The notes under the pieces are model-generated. The model searched no databases. It had not been told where the DNA came from and saw only the letters and a list, made by a program, of their open reading frames with translations. From Pseudomonadota bacterium (GTDB lineage Bacteria; Pseudomonadota; Gammaproteobacteria; Xanthomonadales; Xanthomonadaceae), in the NCBI GenBank assembly GCA_023395465.1, contig JAEWZE010000137.1, positions 1 through 9,838 on the forward strand: a stretch of DNA of 9,838 nt, in the 5' to 3' direction. Position numbers and translations under genes: made by a program. This document shows, piece by piece, positions 1-5,749 of the stretch (position 1 is the stretch's first letter; each line of letters begins with the position of its first letter).

Positions 1-863
1 CGGCTGGCGGCGCCGGCCGGCTCCACCCGCACCGCATCGCCCACGCGCAGCGTGCCCGCGGCAATGGTGCCGGCCAGCCAGCGGCCACCTTCGGCGTCGC
101 GCAGGACCGACTGCAGCGGCAGGCGCAGCGGCAGCCCGGGATCGGGCCTGGCGATCTCCACGCTTTCCAGATGCTCGAGCACGCTCGGCCCGGCGTACCA
201 GTCGATCGACGTCGAACGCGTGGTGATGTTGTCGCCGACCGCGGCGGCCACCGGGATCGCGACCACGTCCGGCACGCCCAGCCGGGCCGCGTGTGCGCCG
301 AAGCGCGTGGCGATCGCATCGAAGACCGACCGGTCGTAGCCGACGCGATCCATCTTGTTCACCGCCAGCAGCACGTGGCGCACGCCGAACAGCGACAGGA
401 TCGCGACGTGGCGGAAGGTCTGCGGCAGCAGGCCCCTGGTGGCATCGACCAACACGATGGCCAGGTCGGCCTGGGAGGCGCCGGTCGCCATGTTGCGCGT
501 GTACTGCACGTGGCCGGGGCAGTCGGCGATCAGGAAGCGGCGCCTGGCCGTCTGCAGGTGGCGCCAGGCCACGTCGATGGTGATGCCCTGCTCGCGCTCG
601 GCGTCCAGGCCATCGAGCAGCAGCGCGTAGTCGATCTCGCCGCCGCGCGTGCCGTGCGAGGCGCTGGCCCGCGCCAGCGCGGCGCGTTCGTCGTCGGGGA
701 CGCGCCCGGCCTCGTGCAGCAGGCGCCCGATCAGGGTGCTCTTGCCGTCATCGACGCTGCCGCAGGCGATCAGGCGCAAAAACCGGGATTCGGGAGTCGG
801 GATTCTGGATTCGGAAAGGCGGTGAAAACCGGCTTCCTGATGTTCGATGGCCACGTTACTCAC
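1..863 (-). CDS. cysN: Sulfate adenylyltransferase subunit CysN (GTPase), C-terminal part outside the window; possibly CysNC
   Basis: The 287 visible residues are the N-terminal GTPase half of CysN, the regulatory subunit that couples GTP hydrolysis to APS synthesis by CysD in the cytoplasm. Visible motifs are the P-loop GSVDDGKST (35-43), the switch I segment EREQGITIDVAW (90-101), DCPGH (114-118), NKMD (169-172) and the start of the domain 2 beta-barrel after about residue 245. The frame stays open to the window edge, so a fused C-terminal APS kinase (CysNC) cannot be tested. GTG at 863 is chosen because a strong GGAGGA lies upstream; GTG at 854 is the alternative. The gene follows cysD by 100 bp. 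Oddities: residues 17-27 are encoded by a dispersed heptamer repeat, the G3 motif has Cys where E. coli CysN has Thr, and the region before GDN (209-212) reads VAAA rather than the usual SAL. Family assignment is certain; the exact start is less so. Confidence 0.95.
   Translation of the reverse strand, partial: MSNVAIEHQEAGFHRLSESRIPTPESRFLRLIACGSVDDGKSTLIGRLLHEAGRVPDDERAALARASASHGTRGGEIDYALLLDGLDAEREQGITIDVAWRHLQTARRRFLIADCPGHVQYTRNMATGASQADLAIVLVDATRGLLPQTFRHVAILSLFGVRHVLLAVNKMDRVGYDRSVFDAIATRFGAHAARLGVPDVVAIPVAAAVGDNITTRSTSIDWYAGPSVLEHLESVEIARPDPGLPLRLPLQSVLRDAEGGRWLAGTIAAGTLRVGDAVRVEPAGAAS
783..814 (+). repeat. G-rich heptamer repeat, copy 1 (inside cysN)
   Basis: The plus strand reads as successive heptamers GGGATTC, GGGAGTC, GGGATTC, then a degenerate TGGATTC. 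Positions 785-804 are identical to 3883-3902 in copy 3. On the cysN coding strand the repeat is C-rich and is translated as residues 17-27 (SESRIPTPESR) without disturbing the frame. Confidence 0.85.
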
Positions 864-865
864 TG

Positions 866-873
866 TCTCCTCC
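866..873 (-). promoter_or_regulatory. Ribosome binding site of cysN
   Basis: On the minus strand this reads GGAGGAGA, with GGAGG placed five bases before the GTG at 863. It is the best Shine-Dalgarno match near the gene and decides the start. It lies in the loop between the two arms of a 22-bp inverted repeat (783-804 and 936-957). Confidence 0.7.
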
Positions 874-922
874 GGATCCGCCCGACCGCATCGTTGGCTG
901 AGTCGCCACATGGCGTCCCGCT

Positions 923-957
923 TTCCCGTATCCCCAATCCCGACTCCCGAATCCCGG
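923..957 (-). repeat. G-rich heptamer repeat, copy 2 (cysD-cysN gap)
   Basis: On the minus strand, which is the cysD-cysN transcript strand, this reads GGGATTC, GGGAGTC, GGGATTG, GGGATAC, GGG: five GGG runs separated by four bases. The first 26 bases of this G-rich run match copy 3 (3883-3908) exactly. It begins just after the cysD stop. The regular G-runs make an RNA or DNA G-quadruplex possible, which is an inference only. Confidence 0.85.
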
Positions 958-963
958 CTCCAC

Positions 964-1899
964 TCAGAAATAACCTTCCCGCTTCTTCTTTTCCATCGAA
1001 TCCCCGTCGGCATGGTCGATCAGCCTGCCGGCGCGCTCCGACAGCGCGCTGGTTTCCATCTCGGCGATGACCGCGTCCAGGTCGGTCGCGTCCGATTCCA
1101 CCGCGCCGGTCAGCGGATAGCAGCCCAGCGTGCGGAAGCGCACGCGGCGCTGCTCGACCCGCTCGCCGTCGCGCAGCACGAAGCGCTCGTCGTCGACCAT
1201 GATCCAGGTACCGTCGCGGCGCACCACCGGCCGTTCGGCCGCGAAGTACAGCGGCACCACGTCGATGTTCTCGCGACGCACGTAATGCCAGACGTCCAGT
1301 TCGGTCCAGTTCGACAGCGGGAACACGCGCACGCTCTCGCCCTGGCCCACGCGCGCGTTGTAGAGGTTCCACAGCTCCGGGCGCTGGCGGCGCGGGTCCC
1401 AGCGGTGCGCCGCGTCGCGGAACGAGAACACGCGCTCCTTCGCACGCGACTTCTCCTCGTCGCGGCGCGCGCCGCCGATCGCGGCGTCGTAGCCGCCAGC
1501 CTCGAGCGCCTGCTTGAGCGCCAGCGTCTTCATCACCTCGGTGTGGACGCTGGCGCCGTGGCTGAACGGGCCGACGCCGTCGCGCACGCCGTCGGGATTG
1601 ATGTGCACGCGCAGCTCGATGCCCGTCTCGGCGGCGCGGCGGTCGCGGAAGGCGATCATCTCGCGGAACTTCCAGGTCGTGTCCACGTGCAGCAGCGGGA
1701 TCGGCGGCAGCGCCGGCGCGAAGGCCTTGAGCAGCAGGTGCAGCAGCACCGAACTGTCCTTGCCGATCGAGTACAGCAGCACCGGGTTGCGGCACTCGGC
1801 CGCGACCTCGCGCAGGATGTGCAGGCTCTCGGCCTCGAGCCGGTCGAGGTCGGTAGTCGCGGCAGGCGCCGGCACGGAAGCGGGATCGGGAAGGCTCAT
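964..1899 (-). CDS. cysD: Sulfate adenylyltransferase subunit CysD (small, catalytic subunit)
   Basis: CysD is the catalytic subunit of ATP sulfurylase. It adenylates sulfate to APS in complex with CysN, the first step of sulfate assimilation. The 311 residues are close to the usual length of about 300. The ATP-binding PP-loop SIGKDSS is at 44-50, followed by HVDTTWKFREM (about 71-81), a conserved GGARRDEEKSRAKERVFSFR segment in the middle (about 141-160), FPLSNWTELDVWHY, and the family C-terminus SMEKKKREGYF. The ATG at 1899 is the only in-frame start before an upstream stop (TGA at 1942-1944). No Shine-Dalgarno precedes it, and a TACAAT box ends only ten bases upstream, so the mRNA may be leaderless or nearly so. 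It is the first gene of the cysD-cysN operon, divergent from cysJIH. Confidence 0.97.
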   Translation of the reverse strand: MSLPDPASVPAPAATTDLDRLEAESLHILREVAAECRNPVLLYSIGKDSSVLLHLLLKAFAPALPPIPLLHVDTTWKFREMIAFRDRRAAETGIELRVHINPDGVRDGVGPFSHGASVHTEVMKTLALKQALEAGGYDAAIGGARRDEEKSRAKERVFSFRDAAHRWDPRRQRPELWNLYNARVGQGESVRVFPLSNWTELDVWHYVRRENIDVVPLYFAAERPVVRRDGTWIMVDDERFVLRDGERVEQRRVRFRTLGCYPLTGAVESDATDLDAVIAEMETSALSERAGRLIDHADGDSMEKKKREGYF

Positions 1900-1909
1900 G
1901 TCGGCGGCG

Positions 1910-1941
1910 ATTGTAGCGAGCGCCCCCGCCGCGCATGTAAA
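1910..1941 (-). promoter_or_regulatory. Candidate cysD promoter (TACAAT -10, TTTACA at -35 side)
   Basis: On the minus strand TACAAT (1915-1910) is a good -10 box, and TTTACA (1941-1936) lies upstream with a 20-base spacer, longer than the usual 17. A start 6-8 bases after the -10 would leave only 2-4 bases before the cysD ATG. The long spacer would fit an activator-dependent promoter, but this is inference. Confidence 0.4.
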
Positions 1942-2004
1942 TCACCTCACGGCATGACTGCATAACCGTCGATCCTTTCCGGCGCCGCGCGCACGCCCCG
2001 TAGG

Positions 2005-2017
2005 CTGTGCCGCACAG
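2005..2017. promoter_or_regulatory. Perfect dyad CTGTGC-C-GCACAG in the cysJ leader
   Basis: A six-base perfect inverted repeat around a single central base sits four bases before the cysJ Shine-Dalgarno sequence. It could be an operator overlapping the cysJ transcription start or a small hairpin in the leader. A palindrome of this size can also occur by chance in GC-rich DNA. Confidence 0.3.
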
Positions 2018-2020
2018 TCA

Positions 2021-2027
2021 AGAAGGA
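2021..2027 (+). promoter_or_regulatory. Ribosome binding site of cysJ
   Basis: AGAAGGA lies 11 bases before the ATG at 2039, slightly further away than ideal. A second weak AAGG touches the ATG. Confidence 0.5.
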
Positions 2028-2038
2028 CCGTCGCAAGG

Positions 2039-3877
2039 ATGTCCGCACCCGCCGCACTGCCTGCGCTGCCGTTTCCCCAGGACACGGCCGATGCGCTGTT
2101 CCGCCTCACCCAGGGGCTGGAGCCGGCCGGCCTGTGGTGGCTGTCGGGCTATGCGGCCGGCCTGGCCAGCCGCGGTGCCGCGCCTGCCGTCGCGGCGTCG
2201 GCGCCACGCGCCGATGCGGCCGACGGCGCCCGCCTGACCATCCTCTACGGCAGCCAGACCGGCAATGCGCGTCGCGCGGCCGAGGCATTGCTGGACAAGG
2301 TCCAGGCGGCCGGCCTGCCCGCGCGCCTGGTGCGCGCCGACGCCTACGCGACCCGCGAACTGCCCGGCGAGCGCCTGCTCTACGTGGTGATCAGCACCCA
2401 GGGCGAGGGCGATCCGCCCGACGACGCGATCGGTTTCGTCGAGTTCCTGCAGGGACGTCGCGCGCCGAAACTGCCGGACCTGAAGTTCGCGGTGCTCGGC
2501 CTGGGCGATACCAGCTACGCGGACTTCTGCGGGATCGCGCGCCGGATCGACGCCCGCCTGGCCGAACTCGGCGCGCAGCGCGTGGCCGATCCGGGCCTGG
2601 CCGATCTGGACATCGACACGGTCGCCGCGCCCTGGCGCGACGCCGCCCTTGCGCAGGCGCGCGAGCACCTCAAGCCGGCCGCGTCCGGCGCCACGGCGCA
2701 CGTGGCCACCGTCACCCCGCTGCGCCCCGCCGCCAGCTGGTCGCACGAGCGCCCGTTCCCGGCCGAAGTGCTGGCCAACCAGTCGCTCAGCGGCCGCGAG
2801 TTCCGCGGCACGGGCTTTCGCCGCTACGGCACGGTCGACAAGGACGTGCGCCATCTGGAGCTGTCGCTGGATGGCTCGGGCCTGGCCTACGAGCCCGGCG
2901 ATGCGCTCGGCATCCGCCACCGCAATCCCGAGGCGCTGGTCGCGCCGGTGCTGGAAGCCACGGGCCTGGACGGCGATGCCACGGTCAGCCTCGATGGCGA
3001 TACGCTGGCGCTGTCCGAGTGGCTGGCCACGCGTCGCGAGCTGAGCCGGCTCTCGCGGCCCGCCCTCACCGCACTCGCCGAACGTTCGGGGGCTGCGGAA
3101 CTGCAGCAGCTGCTCGAACCGGGCAATCCCGGCTTCGCCGCGCTGCTCGCCGACCACCAGCTGGCCGACGTGCTGCGGCGCTGGCCGGCGGACTGGGACG
3201 CGGCATCGCTGCTGGCCGCCCTGCGGCCGCAGGCGCAGCGGCTGTACTCCATCGCCTCGAGCCGCAAGCGCGTCGGCGAGGAGGCGCACCTGACCCTGGA
3301 CGTCGTGGCCTACAGCGCCCACGGCCACGAACACGTCGGCGCGGCGAGCGGCTTCCTTGCCGCGCTGGAGGACGGCGGCCAGGTGCCGGTCTACATCGAA
3401 CCCAACGAGCGCTTCCGCGTTCCGGCCGACGCCTCGCGCGACATCATCATGATCGGCCCGGGCACCGGCGTGGCACCGTTCCGTGGCTTCGTGCAGGAAC
3501 GCGCGGAAACCGGTGCGGGCGGCCGCAACTGGCTGTTCTTCGGCGCGCGCCACTTCAACACCGGCTTCCTCTACCAGACCGAGTGGCAGGACGCGCTGCA
3601 GCGCAAGGAGCTGCACCGGCTGGACCTGGCCTTCTCGCGCGACCAGGCCGCGAAGGTCTACGTGCAGGACCGGCTGCGCGAACAGGGTCGGGACGTCTAC
3701 GACTGGCTGCAGGGCGGCGCGCACCTGTACGTGTGCGGCGCGATCGCGATGGGCAAGGACGTGCACGCGGCGCTGCTGGACATCGTCGCCGCGCACAACG
3801 GCGGCGATGCAGAAGCGGCCGCCGAATACCTCACCCGCCTGCAGGCCGAAGGGCGCTACGGCCGCGATGTGTATTGA
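2039..3877 (+). CDS. cysJ: NADPH-sulfite reductase flavoprotein subunit CysJ
   Basis: CysJ passes electrons from NADPH through FAD and FMN to the hemoprotein CysI for the six-electron reduction of sulfite to sulfide. The 612 residues match the family length of about 600. In order: a short N-terminal region, an FMN flavodoxin domain (about 66-210) with GSQTGNA (71-77), STQGEGDPPDDA (119-130) and LGLGDTSYADFC (153-164); a linker; a FAD domain (about 240-465) with RLYSIASS (401-408); and an NADPH domain with GPGTGVAPFRGF (473-484), FGARHFNTGFLY (501-512), LYVCGAIAMGKDVH (563-576) and the terminal aromatic in GRDVY. All cofactor motifs appear intact. It is the first gene of cysJIH, transcribed away from cysD. 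Its stop is followed directly by an inverted-repeat element. Confidence 0.97.
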   Translation: MSAPAALPALPFPQDTADALFRLTQGLEPAGLWWLSGYAAGLASRGAAPAVAASAPRADAADGARLTILYGSQTGNARRAAEALLDKVQAAGLPARLVRADAYATRELPGERLLYVVISTQGEGDPPDDAIGFVEFLQGRRAPKLPDLKFAVLGLGDTSYADFCGIARRIDARLAELGAQRVADPGLADLDIDTVAAPWRDAALAQAREHLKPAASGATAHVATVTPLRPAASWSHERPFPAEVLANQSLSGREFRGTGFRRYGTVDKDVRHLELSLDGSGLAYEPGDALGIRHRNPEALVAPVLEATGLDGDATVSLDGDTLALSEWLATRRELSRLSRPALTALAERSGAAELQQLLEPGNPGFAALLADHQLADVLRRWPADWDAASLLAALRPQAQRLYSIASSRKRVGEEAHLTLDVVAYSAHGHEHVGAASGFLAALEDGGQVPVYIEPNERFRVPADASRDIIMIGPGTGVAPFRGFVQERAETGAGGRNWLFFGARHFNTGFLYQTEWQDALQRKELHRLDLAFSRDQAAKVYVQDRLREQGRDVYDWLQGGAHLYVCGAIAMGKDVHAALLDIVAAHNGGDAEAAAEYLTRLQAEGRYGRDVY

Positions 3878-3882
3878 GGGCA

Positions 3883-3914
3883 GGGATTCGGGAGTCGGGA
3901 TTGGGGATTCGGAG
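3883..3914 (+). repeat. G-rich heptamer repeat, copy 3 (after cysJ)
   Basis: The coding strand reads GGGATTC, GGGAGTC, GGGATTG, GGGATTC, GG. Positions 3883-3908 are identical to the minus-strand reading of copy 2. Four GGG runs with 3-4 base loops could form a G-quadruplex in the cysJIH transcript. Confidence 0.85.
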
Positions 3915-3983
3915 AGCGGGTGTTGCGCTCCGCTGATCCATCGACGCCCAGGCATCCGAACTCCGCTCCCTGACCGCTCCCAT

Positions 3984-4029
3984 CGATTCCGATTCCCTGT
4001 TCCAAATTCCCAATTCCGAATCCCTGCCC
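3984..4029 (-). repeat. Degenerate heptamer repeat, copy 4 (before cysI)
   Basis: On the minus strand this reads as G-rich units such as GGGATTC, GGAATTG, GGAATTT and GGAATC, less regular than copies 1-3. It is inverted relative to copy 3 and occupies the place where the cysI Shine-Dalgarno sequence should be. Confidence 0.7.
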
Positions 4030-4030
4030 C

Positions 4031-5749
4031 ATGAGCCATCCTTCCGTCGAAGACATCAAGACCCGCAGCCTCGGCCTGCGCGGCACCCTGCTGGAGGGGC
4101 TGGCCGATCCGGTCACCGGCTCGCTGTCGTTCGAGGACCAGCGCCTGGTCAAGTTCCACGGCAGCTACCAGCAGGACGACCGCGACATCCGGGACGAGCG
4201 CCGCCGGCAGAAGCTCGAGCCCGCGCACCAGTTCATGATCCGCATCCGCGCGCCGGGCGGCGTGTTCACGCCCGAACAGTGGCTCAAGCTCGACGCCATC
4301 GCGACCACATGGGCCAACGACTCGCTGCGCGTCACCACCCGCCAGACCTTCCAGTTCCACGGCGTGATCAAGCGCGAGCTGAAGGCGACGATGCAGGCGA
4401 TCAATGCCGCCGCGCTCGACACCGTCTCGGCCTGCGGCGACGTCAACCGCAACGTGCTCGGCGCAAGCAACCCACTGCAATCGCGACTGCACGCACAGGT
4501 CTACGAGTGGGCGCAGCAGCTGTCCGAGGCCTTCCTGCCCCGGACGCGTGCCTATTACGAGATCTGGCTGGACCAGGAGAAGCTGGCCGACAGCGGTCGC
4601 GAGGAAGACCCGATCTACGGCGCCGCCTACCTGCCGCGCAAGTTCAAGATGGCCGTCGCGGTGCCGCCGCTCAACGACGTGGACGTCTTGGCCAACGACT
4701 TCGGCCTGATCGCTATCGTCGACGACAACGGCGCACTGGCCGGCTTCAATGTCGCCATCGGCGGCGGCATGGGCGCGAGCCACGGCGACCCCAGGACCTA
4801 TCCGCGACTGGCCAACGTCATCGGCTTCGTGCCGCCGGAGCGGGTGCTCGAGATCGCGAAGGCCGCAGTCACCGTGCAGCGTGACCTCGGCGACCGCGTC
4901 GAACGCAAGCACGCGCGCTTCAAGTACACCATCGACGACCACGGCCTGGACGCCATCGTCGCGCAGATGGAAGAGCGCGCCGGCTTCCGCCTCGAGCCCG
5001 CGCGTGCCTTCCATTTCGACCACAACGGCGACCGCTTCGGCTGGGTCGAGGGCGAGGACGGGCGCTGGCACCTGACCCTGTCGCTGCCGTCCGGGCGCAT
5101 CGCCGACCGTCCGGGCGCCCCGCACCTCACCGGCCTGCGCGAGATCGCGCGCATCCACCAGGGCGAGTTCCGCCTGACCGCGACCCAGAACCTGGTCATC
5201 GCCGGCGTTCCTGCGGCCGAACGCGCACGCATCGAGGCCTTGGTCGTGCAGCACGGACTGGACGCGGAAAATCGCGCACCCACAGCGCTCGCGCGCAGCG
5301 CCGTGGCCTGCGTCGCGCTGCCGACCTGCGCCCTGGCGATGGCCGAGGCCGAACGCTACCTCCCCGATTTCACCGCGAAGCTGCAGCCACTGCTCGAAGC
5401 GCACGGCCTGGCCGAGGCGCCGATCCTGCTGCGCATTTCCGGCTGTCCCAACGGCTGCTCGCGTCCCTACCTGGGCGAGATCGCGCTGGTCGGCAAGGCG
5501 CCCGGACGCTACAACCTGATGCTCGGCGCCGACCATCGCGGGCAGCGGCTCAACACGCTGTACCGCGAGAACATCACCGAGCCCGAGATCCTCGCCTCGC
5601 TGGAGCCGCTGCTGGCCGCCTACGCCGCCTCGCGCCTCGATGGCGAGGGCTTTGGCGATTTCCTGCTGCGCACCGGCGTGGTCGACATCCCGGAAAAGGA
5701 TCGCCGCCACGGCCCCATCGCCAGCACGCTCGTGGAAGAACCCGCATGA
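4031..5749 (+). CDS. cysI: Sulfite reductase hemoprotein subunit CysI
   Basis: CysI carries siroheme and a coupled 4Fe-4S cluster and reduces sulfite to sulfide with electrons from CysJ. The 572 residues match the usual length of about 570. Visible features: FHGSYQQDDRDIR (42-54), the sulfite/siroheme-site segment TTRQTFQFHG (102-111), the second-repeat segment LPRKFKMAV (201-209), and the four cluster cysteines C427, C433, C472 and C476 in CVALPTC and GCPNGC. Their spacing is the same as in E. coli CysI. The ATG at 4031 gives the conserved N-terminus SVEDIK, but no Shine-Dalgarno precedes it because repeat element B runs up to the start. The 3' end overlaps cysH by four bases (ATGA). Confidence 0.97.
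   Translation: MSHPSVEDIKTRSLGLRGTLLEGLADPVTGSLSFEDQRLVKFHGSYQQDDRDIRDERRRQKLEPAHQFMIRIRAPGGVFTPEQWLKLDAIATTWANDSLRVTTRQTFQFHGVIKRELKATMQAINAAALDTVSACGDVNRNVLGASNPLQSRLHAQVYEWAQQLSEAFLPRTRAYYEIWLDQEKLADSGREEDPIYGAAYLPRKFKMAVAVPPLNDVDVLANDFGLIAIVDDNGALAGFNVAIGGGMGASHGDPRTYPRLANVIGFVPPERVLEIAKAAVTVQRDLGDRVERKHARFKYTIDDHGLDAIVAQMEERAGFRLEPARAFHFDHNGDRFGWVEGEDGRWHLTLSLPSGRIADRPGAPHLTGLREIARIHQGEFRLTATQNLVIAGVPAAERARIEALVVQHGLDAENRAPTALARSAVACVALPTCALAMAEAERYLPDFTAKLQPLLEAHGLAEAPILLRISGCPNGCSRPYLGEIALVGKAPGRYNLMLGADHRGQRLNTLYRENITEPEILASLEPLLAAYAASRLDGEGFGDFLLRTGVVDIPEKDRRHGPIASTLVEEPA
5734..5739 (+). promoter_or_regulatory. Ribosome binding site of cysH, inside cysI
   Basis: GGAAGA lies six bases before the cysH ATG at 5746. 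With the ATGA overlap it suggests translational coupling to cysI. Confidence 0.6.

Larger units (their letters stand above)
783..957. repeat. Inverted-repeat element A spanning the cysD-cysN junction and the cysN start
   Basis: Positions 783-804 and 936-957 are perfect 22-bp reverse complements. Each arm continues outward or inward as G-rich heptamers of the GGGATTC/GGGAGTC type. The outer right end is six bases from the cysD stop codon. The left arm lies inside the cysN reading frame. The enclosed 131 bp hold the cysN ribosome binding site, the start codon and 19 codons. A short palindrome CGCCACATGGCG lies at 904-915. The structure resembles element B between cysJ and cysI, sharing about 38 bases at the end next to the upstream gene, but the interiors differ. 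No transposase is present; it could be a non-autonomous dispersed element or two independently inserted repeat copies. Confidence 0.75.
1900..2038. promoter_or_regulatory. Divergent cysD / cysJ promoter and control region
   Basis: These 139 bp separate two divergently transcribed sulfate-assimilation operons, so both promoters must lie here unless transcription starts inside a gene. The segment 1933-1975 is visibly more AT-rich than the surroundings and has GCATG at 1933 and 1952 and GCAT at 1960. In enterobacteria the LysR-type regulator CysB activates such promoters. A CysB or CysB-like site in the AT-rich part is plausible, but I cannot identify a specific operator by eye. The cysJ promoter is not clear: TAGGCT at 2001-2006 is the best -10 candidate, with a poor -35. 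Confidence 0.6.
3878..4029. repeat. Inverted-repeat element B filling the cysJ-cysI gap
   Basis: The ends 3878-3891 and 4016-4029 are perfect 14-bp reverse complements (GGGCAGGGATTCGG). They run on into G-rich heptamers on the left and degenerate C-rich heptamers on the right. The element starts at the first base after the cysJ stop and ends one base before the cysI ATG, so it makes up the whole intergenic space. The interior (about 3921-3984) shows no ORF or promoter that I can support. If the RNA pairs end to end, the cysJ stop and cysI start come side by side. Confidence 0.8.

Noticed and set aside
171..1070. Plus-strand open frame of 299 codons opposite cysN and cysD
   Set aside because: Antisense shadow of cysN; the conserved GTPase motifs are all on the other strand.
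860..1963. Minus-strand open frame of 367 codons overlapping cysD in another frame
   Set aside because: Arginine-rich out-of-frame product; the CysD motifs are in the 964-1899 frame.
783..4029. Heptamer repeats as a possible CRISPR array
   Set aside because: Units are tandem heptamers without unique spacers, at only four scattered places in both orientations, and no cas genes are visible.
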